Positions 42,001-48,579 of a stretch of DNA of 48,579 nt are shown here, piece after piece; position 1 is the first letter of the stretch; each line of letters begins with the position of its first letter. The notes beneath the pieces were generated by a model that ran no database searches, was not told where the DNA came from, and saw only the letters and a list, made by a program, of their open reading frames with translations. The stretch covers positions 1-48,579 of the forward strand of contig VRUI01000033.1 of the NCBI GenBank assembly GCA_019456225.1, in the 5' to 3' direction. The DNA is from Planctomycetota bacterium (GTDB lineage: Bacteria > Planctomycetota > Phycisphaerae > Sedimentisphaerales > Anaerohalosphaeraceae). Made by a program: the position numbers and the translations under genes.

Positions 42001-45000
42001 CGTGCCTCCCAGCACCCTGACAATGTTGCCCAGATATTTGAGCCAATCGATATATCCGCTTTTATCAATGTTCTCCAACCGGGTGAAAATATTCTTGCGA
42101 TTCACGGAATGAACATGACTGGCTCAAGCTCTGATCTTCTGATGGTACCGGAACTGGAAATATTGTGGCAACTGACCCCGCATATCCCGGGCGGTGAATC
42201 GCCGAAAGCCTGGATCGAGCTTTATAACAAAGGCGGCTCTGCGGTAACTCTTACCGACTGGAAGATAAGGGGAGGGATAGATTTTGACTTCCCGACCGAT
42301 ACGACCATCGCGGCAGGAGGGTATCTGATAGTTGCTGAGGACGCCGATTATGTCAAGGCCCTTTATCCCGATATCAGCAGCATTGTTATAGGTAACTTCA
42401 GTGGAAATTTGTCTAATAAAGGTGAGCTTATAATCCTCAAAGACGCCAACAATAATCCGGCTGACCAGGTACATTATTTTGATAGCAGTCCCTGGCCCAA
42501 GTTCGCAGACGGAGGAGGTTCGAGCCTGGAACTGCGCGACCCGTATGCCGATAATTCCAGCCCACAGGCCTGGGCCGCCAGTGACGAAACAGACAAGGCT
42601 GGCTGGAACACTTATACATATACAAAATCATGCTCGTCAAGTATAGGACCCGATTCGGTGTGGAACGAATTTATTTTGGGATTACTGATGAGCGGTGAGG
42701 TGCTCTTGGATGACATTAGTCTTACCGCATATCCGAGCGGGGCCGAACTGATTTCAAACGGCACATTTGAAAGTGACACTATCAACAGTGAGCCTGCCGA
42801 CTGGCGAATCATAGGCAACCATCATAGTGAAATAATTATTGACCCGGATGACGGCGGCAATCAGGTCCTGCATCTAACTGCCAATGGATCAACCGAGCAT
42901 ATGCACAACCATGCTGAGATCACTCTTAGCTCCGGTGTAAGCAACGGCACTCTGTATCAGGTTTCTTTCCGTGCCAAGTGGTTGGGCGGTTCTAACCAGG
43001 TTAACACCCGTGTATGGTTCAACCGATTAGCTAAAACAACACTTATAGATGTCCCGCACCCATCCACTACCTGCACGCCCGGCGCTCAGAACTCGCAATA
43101 TGAAAGTAACATGGGCCCGACTCTTAGCAAACTGGCTCACAGCCCTGCTGTCCCTGCCCCATCTGAACCGGTTACTGTTTCTGTAATCACCGAGGACCCG
43201 GACGGCACCGCAATACCAATGCTTTATCGTAGCATAAATGGCGGATCATGGACCAGCGATCCTATGAGCCATCAGGGCGACGGCCTATATACCGGAACAA
43301 TTCCCGGACAGTCTGCCGGAAGCAAGGTGCAGTTCTACATCGAGTCACCTGATCTGCTTGGAGCAAGATCATACTGCCCAGCTGGCCAAGAGAACTCACG
43401 AGCAATGTATGAAGTTGACAATGGTGAGGCGTCCGGCAGCTACAGCAACAACTTCCGTATTATTATGACAGATACCGATGAGACCTTACTACACACCCCG
43501 ACCAATGTTATGAGTAATGACAGACTTGGGGCCACCGTTATCTATAACGAAGAAGAAGTGTTTTACGATGTCGGCGTCAGACTAAAAGGCGGCGAACGAG
43601 CACGAAATGTTAATAGATGGGTCGGGTTCAGCGTGAAATTCAACAGTGACCATCTTTTCCGAGGCATCCATCAGAAAGTGGCTTTAGACCGCAGCAATTG
43701 GGGGAGGTATGGCGTTGCACATGATGAGGCTTTCGCCAAGCACCTAAGCGCACACGCCGGCGGTATTTACTGGCCACTGGATGATATCGTACACTTGATT
43801 GCACCTAGCGATGCACATAACGGCTCTGCCATAATGCAAACGGCACGAAACGAAGATGTGTTTCTCGATGCACAATTTGAAGATGGCAGTGATGGGCAAC
43901 TGTTCGAATATGAACTGATATATTTCATGAGAGATGCAGATCCAGCCACAGGCATTAAGCTACCATCCGGTTCTGGTGGTGACGGCGTAATTGGTGTGGA
44001 CATCCGGGACCTCGGTGACGATAAGGAGAATTACCGGTGGATATTCCTGATCAAAAATAACCGTGCCAAGGACGACTACAGCCAACTGATAGAATTCGCT
44101 AAAACATTCAGCCTTTCTGGTTCGACCCTGCAACAGCAGGCGCCCATAACAATGGATGTTGATAACTGGATGCGAACATTCGCGATGCAGTCACTGCTTT
44201 GTGTAGAAGATTCTTACACACGTGGCTACCAGCATAATCTCAGAGTATATATCCGTTCGACCGATCAGAGGACATTGGCTTTTCCGTGGGACTGGGACGG
44301 ACTGCTCCGTTCATCCACAACTGGCCCTCTGTGGGGCGGCAGTAATTTACAGAAAATTATTGAGTTGGCTCCTAATCGAAGGATGTTCTACGGTAATATG
44401 CTTGACATAATCACAACTACGATGAACTCAGCTTACCTGAACACCTGGGGCAATCACTTCGGGAATTTAGTGGGTGATAATTACAGCTCTTGTATTAACG
44501 GGTTTACAGACCGGTCGAACTATGTACAAACGCAACTGCCGACGCAACGAAAACATTTTGTGATAACCGATGCAGATTTTTCGGTAGCTGCCGACAACGC
44601 TGTTATTCATGGCCAAGCTTCTATTGATGTTAAAGATGTTTATATTCAGGGCAGAGACGACCCCCTGGAATTATCCTGGACACACAGCGGCTCCGGAACG
44701 GGTCAGCAGTTCCAATGGACTGCCACTGTACCGCTCGAACCGGGCGTGAACAGTCTTGTCTTTGAGGCTTATGATTATCAGGGCTATCTTATTACTATCG
44801 ACACGATTACAGTAACCAGTACTGTTTCGCAGCGGCCGTTGCGCGATAATTTGCGTGTGACTGAATTGATGTACAATCCAATCGATGGCAGTGATTACGA
44901 ATATATCGAACTGCTCAATATAGGCATAGTTGCGCTGGACATCAGCAATGTATTTATAGCTGATGGAGTGGTTTTTGATTTTGCGACCAGTACGGTCAGC

Positions 45001-46530
45001 AGTCTTGCCCCTGGCGAGTATGTTGTTGTCGTCAGAAACCAGGCTTTCTTCGAGGCGCGTTACGGAAACGGAATTAATATTGCCGGTGAATTTACCTCTG
45101 GAAAGCTCAACAACGCCGGCGAACGTGTCCAACTGCGTGCGGCCTATTCCGGCTACAATACCGATATTTTTGATTTCTCTTATAACGACAGTAGAGGATG
45201 GTCCTTGGCTGCCGACGGACCGGGCCATTCATTAGTGCCGGTCACAGGCGCTATAGCTGGTCAGGATCTTGGCACAATGGATTACGGCGCCAATTGGCGA
45301 GCAAGCACATATATAAATGGTTCACCAGGCCAAGCTGATCCTGCGCCGGTAACGGACATTGTTATAAACGAAATCATGGCCCATACCGATTACGCTATCC
45401 CACCGCACGTTTCGAACGACTGGATCGAATTATACAATACCACTGATTCTACTGTTACATTGACAGCCGGCCAATGGTATCTAAGTGACGACGATAATGA
45501 CCTGACCAAATGGCCCGTTCCTGCAACAGTTATACCCGCTTACGAAAGGGTTGTTTTTGATCAGGTAACCGGCTTTAATCAGGACGGCACGGGGCCGGAA
45601 GGTTTCGGTCTGAATAAACTCGGCGAGAAGGTTTATCTTTCTTATCTGCCCGGAGACTCCAGCGACCGCATGGCTGATGTTGTGGAGTTTGAGGGACAAA
45701 CCAATTCAGCTTCATTGGGCAGATACCCCGATGGTGACAATTATCTTGTTCATATGGCACCGACACGTGATGCTGCCAATAGCTCAGCTATTGGAAATAT
45801 TGTCATCAGCGAGTTTATGTACAACCCGTTGACCGGCGCCGGTGAGTATATTGAATTGTGTAACCCGACATCGTCACCAATAGTCCTTTATGATGATACT
45901 TCTACAGTCAATACCGGCTGGCGGCTCAACAGCGCTGTCTCATATTCATTCGCAAGCGGCGTTACTTTGCCGGCTTACCAATGTTTGCTTGTGGTTGACT
46001 TTGATCCCGGCGACCCTGGCCTGCTCGCTGCTTTTGAAGCTGATTACGGCTCTACCAGTGGTATTCAAGTTTTCGGCCCTTACATTGGCGGCATGGATAA
46101 TCGCGGCGAACGTCTTAGTCTGGAAAAACCGCTGGAGCCGGATAATCCTGGCGACCCTATGGGGTGGGTGATTGTTGACGAAGTGATTTATTTGGATCTG
46201 TGGCCCTGGCCGACAGAAGCCGATGGAACCGGGCAATCCCTGACACGGATTGATACAAGAGTGTCAGGCAATAACCCGGATAACTGGCAATCAGCCGAGG
46301 TATCGCTGGGAAGCCATTCTGTTTTAACTGCCGATTTCAGCGGTGACGGCAATATTAATCTTATCGATTTTTCTATGTTTTCAAAAGCCTGGTTGAGCAA
46401 TGAAGGTGAGTTGGGTTTTGACCAGAAATATAACCTGGCACAACCGGCGGATACTGTTATCGACATAAATGACCTGTTAAAATTTGCCGAAGAGTGGCTT
46501 AACGGAGCAAATGATTTGCCTGTCGAGTAG
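39013..46530 (+). CDS. Giant exported protein: shared domain, lamin-tail domains, CotH kinase-like domain, dockerin, paralogue C
   Basis: A 2505-aa exported protein. In order: signal peptide (1-27); shared domain (28-205); fibronectin-like domain (about 208-305); PKD/Ig-like domain (about 310-425); a Calx-beta-like repeat (about 430-545, SVTVTVDPDAQTQVNNNG); lamin-tail domains starting near 561, 731 and 854 (NEIMYHP); a CotH kinase-like region (about 1485-1850) with VGVRLKGGERARNVNRWVGF and PWDWDG; three more lamin-tail units near 1946, 2116 and 2263; and a two-part dockerin (DFSGDGNINLIDFSMFSKAW and DTVIDINDLLKFAEEWL). Lamin-tail/CotH proteins are typical giant surface proteins of planctomycetes. 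The CotH region may phosphorylate proteins. GGAG is 10 nt before the ATG. Confidence 0.9.
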   Translation: MKKELFSIVLLVLAALVLALAPAAQAALLDWTSSINGGYRIAFVTETMSFATSTDITTYNTTVAADAAGSTELNALGATWNCIGSTQAVSAKVNTGTTLTDGGATDVPIYTPAGVLLATGNADLWDGTILALMARRDGTAIDYIYRAFTGSDNDGTPATSGDGRYLGFAGNIVSTRGNDPLNGWLRGDSSGDTAPNRHLFAMSGVIGGGFDFNPNPAAGATVLATNSLDLSWANLPECSDPSDSASVEVFWDTDINGNDEDQILIPEVSTPKTVNVSAPGIGTYYWKIVATDPGTSSVLEEAVYSLTTTSNNVAPVVNAGYGVGADDLFAFLTEGIVGVPVAMDASVDDPGDTTVNSWAVTSPAEVVDLPTFDVPVDPLGAGVNVNVNVTFYEAGIYTLTLTANDEEAAPVSDSLVVTVYADDVIITETDSSTVVAEGESAFDTYTIVLNTPPDYSVTVTVDPDAQTQVNNNGAGNPEDLTFTTSNWGTPQTVTVKAIDDSNQEGAHFSTITHTAVSTDQGYNNISIANVEVAIADDDTPSHDINETGGSPDTADSTVTFNEIMYHPAPETDQTLEWVEFYNQMAVDVDMSQWRLWGGIDFDFPQGTVVDGGGFLLLVSFDPENEPAMGEFETAYGAIPGGTIVVGPFTGQLNNGGEELRLRNVSSRLMDVIDYRDGGDWPVAPDGSGVSLAKLELNYNGSSAASWSWSEQIGGTPGAYNFSLAIPAKLAFNEIASAQTPDFWNEIVNYDDQFIDLLGYVLTCAGFTDAEYTFPAQPTSPGDYLVYNEATIGFQPADEDKLFLYAPGKTSVIDAVRVKNSHRGRFPDGMGGWLYPDFVTKWLANSFDFSDEIVINEIMYHPRIISEAPATYGPPTILVASGATAKTFVPSDGSLGLTWTGGNESFNDTGWTHGTGSTTGIGYDTETTYDDLINTDLKALMYTHKNSFYTRITFSVTDPQTIEILNLKMKYDDGFVAYINGVEVARRNFIGSPAWNSRASQHPDNVAQIFEPIDISAFINVLQPGENILAIHGMNMTGSSSDLLMVPELEILWQLTPHIPGGESPKAWIELYNKGGSAVTLTDWKIRGGIDFDFPTDTTIAAGGYLIVAEDADYVKALYPDISSIVIGNFSGNLSNKGELIILKDANNNPADQVHYFDSSPWPKFADGGGSSLELRDPYADNSSPQAWAASDETDKAGWNTYTYTKSCSSSIGPDSVWNEFILGLLMSGEVLLDDISLTAYPSGAELISNGTFESDTINSEPADWRIIGNHHSEIIIDPDDGGNQVLHLTANGSTEHMHNHAEITLSSGVSNGTLYQVSFRAKWLGGSNQVNTRVWFNRLAKTTLIDVPHPSTTCTPGAQNSQYESNMGPTLSKLAHSPAVPAPSEPVTVSVITEDPDGTAIPMLYRSINGGSWTSDPMSHQGDGLYTGTIPGQSAGSKVQFYIESPDLLGARSYCPAGQENSRAMYEVDNGEASGSYSNNFRIIMTDTDETLLHTPTNVMSNDRLGATVIYNEEEVFYDVGVRLKGGERARNVNRWVGFSVKFNSDHLFRGIHQKVALDRSNWGRYGVAHDEAFAKHLSAHAGGIYWPLDDIVHLIAPSDAHNGSAIMQTARNEDVFLDAQFEDGSDGQLFEYELIYFMRDADPATGIKLPSGSGGDGVIGVDIRDLGDDKENYRWIFLIKNNRAKDDYSQLIEFAKTFSLSGSTLQQQAPITMDVDNWMRTFAMQSLLCVEDSYTRGYQHNLRVYIRSTDQRTLAFPWDWDGLLRSSTTGPLWGGSNLQKIIELAPNRRMFYGNMLDIITTTMNSAYLNTWGNHFGNLVGDNYSSCINGFTDRSNYVQTQLPTQRKHFVITDADFSVAADNAVIHGQASIDVKDVYIQGRDDPLELSWTHSGSGTGQQFQWTATVPLEPGVNSLVFEAYDYQGYLITIDTITVTSTVSQRPLRDNLRVTELMYNPIDGSDYEYIELLNIGIVALDISNVFIADGVVFDFATSTVSSLAPGEYVVVVRNQAFFEARYGNGINIAGEFTSGKLNNAGERVQLRAAYSGYNTDIFDFSYNDSRGWSLAADGPGHSLVPVTGAIAGQDLGTMDYGANWRASTYINGSPGQADPAPVTDIVINEIMAHTDYAIPPHVSNDWIELYNTTDSTVTLTAGQWYLSDDDNDLTKWPVPATVIPAYERVVFDQVTGFNQDGTGPEGFGLNKLGEKVYLSYLPGDSSDRMADVVEFEGQTNSASLGRYPDGDNYLVHMAPTRDAANSSAIGNIVISEFMYNPLTGAGEYIELCNPTSSPIVLYDDTSTVNTGWRLNSAVSYSFASGVTLPAYQCLLVVDFDPGDPGLLAAFEADYGSTSGIQVFGPYIGGMDNRGERLSLEKPLEPDNPGDPMGWVIVDEVIYLDLWPWPTEADGTGQSLTRIDTRVSGNNPDNWQSAEVSLGSHSVLTADFSGDGNINLIDFSMFSKAWLSNEGELGFDQKYNLAQPADTVIDINDLLKFAEEWLNGANDLPVE

Positions 46531-46639
46531 CACTGAAAGTGATGCTCGAGTATTAGGCGATACGAACTATGACTGTGAAGTTGACTTAGCTGACTTTGCT
46601 ATTATGGCATCTAACTGGATGTCTGATGTATCAAAATAG
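46529..46639 (+). pseudogene. Dockerin remnant after paralogue C
   Basis: In the frame one base off from the C stop codon the DNA reads GDTNYDCEVDLADFAIMASN then WMSDVSK and stop. It is close to the end of paralogue B (GDTNYDCAVNLVDLAAMALN), with the DNA around GGCGATACGAACTATGACTG conserved. It has no start and looks like the left-over 3' end of a B-type gene. Confidence 0.75.
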
Positions 46640-46705
46640 TCTAGTTTGTTTTAGTTTTTAGAAGTTTTCAGCCGGGAGTTGCTTTTGCGACTCCCGGCTT
46701 TTTTT
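46637..46705 (+). terminator. Duplicated terminator
   Basis: Repeats the 3' flank and hairpin of paralogue B (38839-38908) almost base for base; AGCCGGGAGT/ACTCCCGGCT then seven T. Confidence 0.85.
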
Positions 46706-46728
46706 AACTGTATGCGTAGCACACCGGA

Positions 46729-46977
46729 GCAAGCCCAGAAAACATCGACCTGACCTGGACCGAAACCGGTGAACACGTAGTGCTGTTGACGGCCTTTGAC
46801 GGTCTGGCCACCGGTGAAGAAACGGTGACGATAACCGTCTACGAGGATTCGTGCGAAGCTGCAAAGGGAGAAGACCCAGAGCTGCCACTGCAAAGCGATT
46901 TCAATGAAGACTGTATCACCGATCTCAAAGATTTAGCGATACTTGCAGCCCAATGGATTGTGAACACTGCACTGTAA
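46729..46977 (+). pseudogene. 3' fragment of a fourth paralogue
   Basis: Reads ENIDLTWTETGEHVVLLTAF then DGLATGEETVTITVYEDSCE and a dockerin-like DFNEDCITDLKDLAILAAQW before TAA. The match to the end of paralogue B (EAYDGEATGEDTVTITVYAD) is clear, but there is no start, signal peptide or upstream domain. Confidence 0.75.
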
Positions 46978-47025
46978 GTACAAGTACCGTAATGCTTTCC
47001 TGTTTGCAGGGGTATTGAATACAAT

Positions 47026-47062
47026 GGCCGGACGCCGATCGTGATGTGGCGTCCGGCCTTAT
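47026..47062 (+). terminator. Intrinsic terminator of the fourth-paralogue fragment
   Basis: Perfect 11-bp stem GGCCGGACGCC/GGCGTCCGGCC followed by TTATATTTG. Confidence 0.8.
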
Positions 47063-47446
47063 ATTTGTTTGTGGAAAGCTCTGAACCACAAGTTGGTGAT
47101 TTCTTTAATTATCTCGGTGCAGACGATTGTCCGCCGCAGCATCCGGATGCAGTGGTTCCATTTCTGCTTGACAAGCGCATGAGGTCGCAAATGAATGCTG
47201 TTTTAAATAGATATTATTTCAAAGAGGTTAATAATCAGTGTTTATGGCAGCAAAAATGGAGATTTACTCAAAAAAAGTACCGGACCCCTTAATTTTCCCA
47301 AAAATACCGACAAACGGAATGCCTCAAAGACGAAAAAAAATTATATCCTTGACTTTGCGTCAGAATATTGGTAAATTAAGAATGCGTCAGTCTGGTGGCG
47401 TACTCCAGACTTGAAAGAAGTGGATAATCATTCAGAAGGTGAAAAG
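47063..47446. other. Intergenic region with decayed sequence and promoter
   Basis: An open stretch to about 47292 looks partly protein-like, but no family is recognised and no ribosome site is present. A TTAATTTTCCCAAAAATACC string at about 47289 resembles TTAATTTTCCCAAATACC near 24396. The promoter at 47349-47377 follows. Confidence 0.5.
47349..47377 (+). promoter_or_regulatory. Candidate promoter for the LamG gene region
   Basis: TTGACT, 17-bp spacer, TAAATT, about 70 bp before the first small ORF and about 275 bp before the LamG start. Confidence 0.55.
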
Positions 47447-47575
47447 ATGCAATCGCACTTACTAAGTCATATCCCACCAGAGATGGTTTCTTTCGAGAAC
47501 AATCAGGGTGTCCAGGTTTGTTGCCAGGGCGCATCTAAACTTACTTTTTTTGAGAAGGGGAAATGTTATGTGTAA
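47447..47575 (+). CDS. Possible 42-aa leader ORF
   Basis: Starts MQSHLLSHIPPEMVSFENNQ and ends FFEKGKCYV. AAGG lies 7 nt before the ATG. It contains three cysteines and no hydrophobic segment. It overlaps the next small ORF and lies between a promoter and the LamG gene. No family recognised; may be non-functional. Confidence 0.3.
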   Translation: MQSHLLSHIPPEMVSFENNQGVQVCCQGASKLTFFEKGKCYV

Positions 47576-47654
47576 AAGACTGTTTTATTTAATTTCTTGT
47601 GTTTTGGTGTGTAACCAAAACGCGGTCGTTTTTAATGATGGAGGTATGTTATGA
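47568..47654 (+). CDS. Possible 28-aa hydrophobic leader peptide coupled to the LamG gene
   Basis: Reads MCKRLFYLISCVLVCNQNAV then VFNDGGML and TGA. It looks like a signal peptide cut short. GAGAAGGGG lies about 7 nt before the ATG. Its stop overlaps the LamG start as ATGA, so ribosomes could pass directly to the next gene. It could be a regulatory leader or the debris of a lost exported gene. Confidence 0.35.
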   Translation: MCKRLFYLISCVLVCNQNAVVFNDGGML

Positions 47655-48579
47655 AGAAGTTAATAATTTTAGTTTTAGTTTTGAGTCTTTGTGGTGTGGT
47701 TCAGGCAGCTCTGGTTTCCCAATGGAAATTTGACGGCGGCCTGACCGACAACGTCTGGACCAATGACGGCACCGCGGAAGGCGACGGTACACTCAGCTAC
47801 ATCTCTGGGGCACCCTATGGTGCCGACCCCAGTGGTCAGGCGGCTCATTTTGACGGGGACGTGTGGGTAAACGTGGGCAATGATGCCTCCCTGCAGCCGG
47901 CGACGGCTATTTCCTTTACCGCCTGGATCAAGGTGGAAAGGGAGCTTTCGGATTGGTGGCAGACTATCTATCGCAGGCCCGGTGATGGCAATACCCGCAT
48001 ATTATTTGACGTAGGCACCTGGGGGGGCGATGAAGGCCTCTGGATTGGTATTGGGACCCCGGACGGCTATGTCGAGATGGTTGGAACCGTAACCGATGCC
48101 CAGATGCGGGATGGCAACTGGCATCTGGCCGTAGGAACATACGACAGCAGTGTAAGCGGTCAGGACAATATGTTCCTCTACTGGGATGGTCAGGTTGTAG
48201 GAAGTGGGGAGCACAGCGGTCTCATGGTCACGGACAGTACCGAGGACGCTAAGATTGGTGCGTATATCCCAAGTTATCTTGAACCGTTCAACGGTGGTAT
48301 CGACGATCTCCGCGTCTATGACCATGCGCTTTCGGCAGCGGAAGTCGATGCGCTCTTCCTCCGCGGCGGCGGATTTGATTTCGATCCTACACCGGCGGAC
48401 GAGGCTACCGTTTTAACATCAGCTGTTCCTATGGCTTTGAGTTGGTCGAATCTGCCACCAGATCCCTGTAATGTGGCTGATTCCACAGAGGTCGATGTCT
48501 GGTGGGACACGTTAGAAGATGGTAGCGGCGGAACCCAGGTCCTGACAGAATCGCCCGAGGCACTAACGGTTGATGTGAC
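47651..48579 (+). CDS. Exported LamG-domain protein (partial, runs off the window)
   Basis: The first 309 codons of a longer gene. Signal peptide KKLIILVLVLSLCGVVQA, then a LamG/concanavalin-like domain (about 20-235) with WKFDGGLTDNVWTNDGTAEG, ISFTAWIKVE, DGNWHLAVGTYD and the closing FNGGIDDLRVYDHALSAAEV. From about 238 starts FDFDPTPADEATVLTSAVPM and DVWWDT, the fibronectin-like domain also found in paralogues B and C. GGAGG lies 6 nt before the ATG. LamG domains bind glycans; a polysaccharide or surface role is likely. The end is not in the window. Confidence 0.9.
   Translation, partial: MKKLIILVLVLSLCGVVQAALVSQWKFDGGLTDNVWTNDGTAEGDGTLSYISGAPYGADPSGQAAHFDGDVWVNVGNDASLQPATAISFTAWIKVERELSDWWQTIYRRPGDGNTRILFDVGTWGGDEGLWIGIGTPDGYVEMVGTVTDAQMRDGNWHLAVGTYDSSVSGQDNMFLYWDGQVVGSGEHSGLMVTDSTEDAKIGAYIPSYLEPFNGGIDDLRVYDHALSAAEVDALFLRGGGFDFDPTPADEATVLTSAVPMALSWSNLPPDPCNVADSTEVDVWWDTLEDGSGGTQVLTESPEALTVDV

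Noticed and set aside
47041-47292. 83-aa plus-strand ORF after the fourth-paralogue fragment
   Set aside because: Begins inside a terminator hairpin, has no ribosome site and no recognisable domain; probably decayed DNA.

Overview
The window looks like a piece of a chromosome of a planctomycete, most likely class Phycisphaerae (Sedimentisphaerales-like). This is an inference from several gene types found together: a PEP-CTERM exosortase signal, dockerin-like ends on secreted modular proteins, lamin-tail and CotH domains, a Ser/Thr kinase fused to a formylglycine-generating-enzyme domain and encoded next to an ECF sigma factor, a hydrazine-synthase-alpha-like propeller/cytochrome protein, and a Tat-exported GH127 glycosidase. 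Genes are mostly short units separated by repeat-rich, often AT-rich spacers. The standard genetic code fits throughout.

Region 1 (1-13.4 kb) is housekeeping: a hybrid histidine kinase whose 3' end runs into a minisatellite, mnmA, a small membrane protein, a secreted PQQ-type propeller (minus strand), a degenerate P-loop protein, pabB and pabC (p-aminobenzoate for folate), a Nif3-like protein and scpB. The spacers carry dispersed palindromes. Several end directly at start codons and seem to supply part of the Shine-Dalgarno sequence.

Region 2 (13.4-19.8 kb) looks acquired: rhaM-like mutarotase, rhaT-like transporter, an MttB-family methyltransferase without pyrrolysine, and a Tat-exported GH127. 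The block contains IS1380-type transposase remnants and is bracketed by two copies of a 24-bp direct repeat. A 219-bp MITE with an exact 8-bp target duplication sits just upstream, in the loop of the hairpin after scpB.

Region 3 (19.8-33.5 kb) holds the kinase/FGE/esterase protein and its ECF sigma factor, rplM-rpsI, a longer copy of the same MITE (474 bp, exact 8-bp target duplication), an EamA transporter, argC, a nitrilase-superfamily amidase, argJ, a STM3941-like protein translationally coupled to queE, tRNA-Leu(GAG), an unannotated 39-aa basic protein with its own terminator, and a small membrane protein.

Region 4 (33.5-48.6 kb) is exported: the HzsA-like protein, then an array of paralogues sharing one N-terminal domain but ending differently (PEP-CTERM, dockerin, or lamin-tail/CotH/dockerin), a decayed fourth copy, and the start of a LamG protein that shares the next domain. 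DNA identity between the paralogues is mosaic, as expected from recent duplication and gene conversion.
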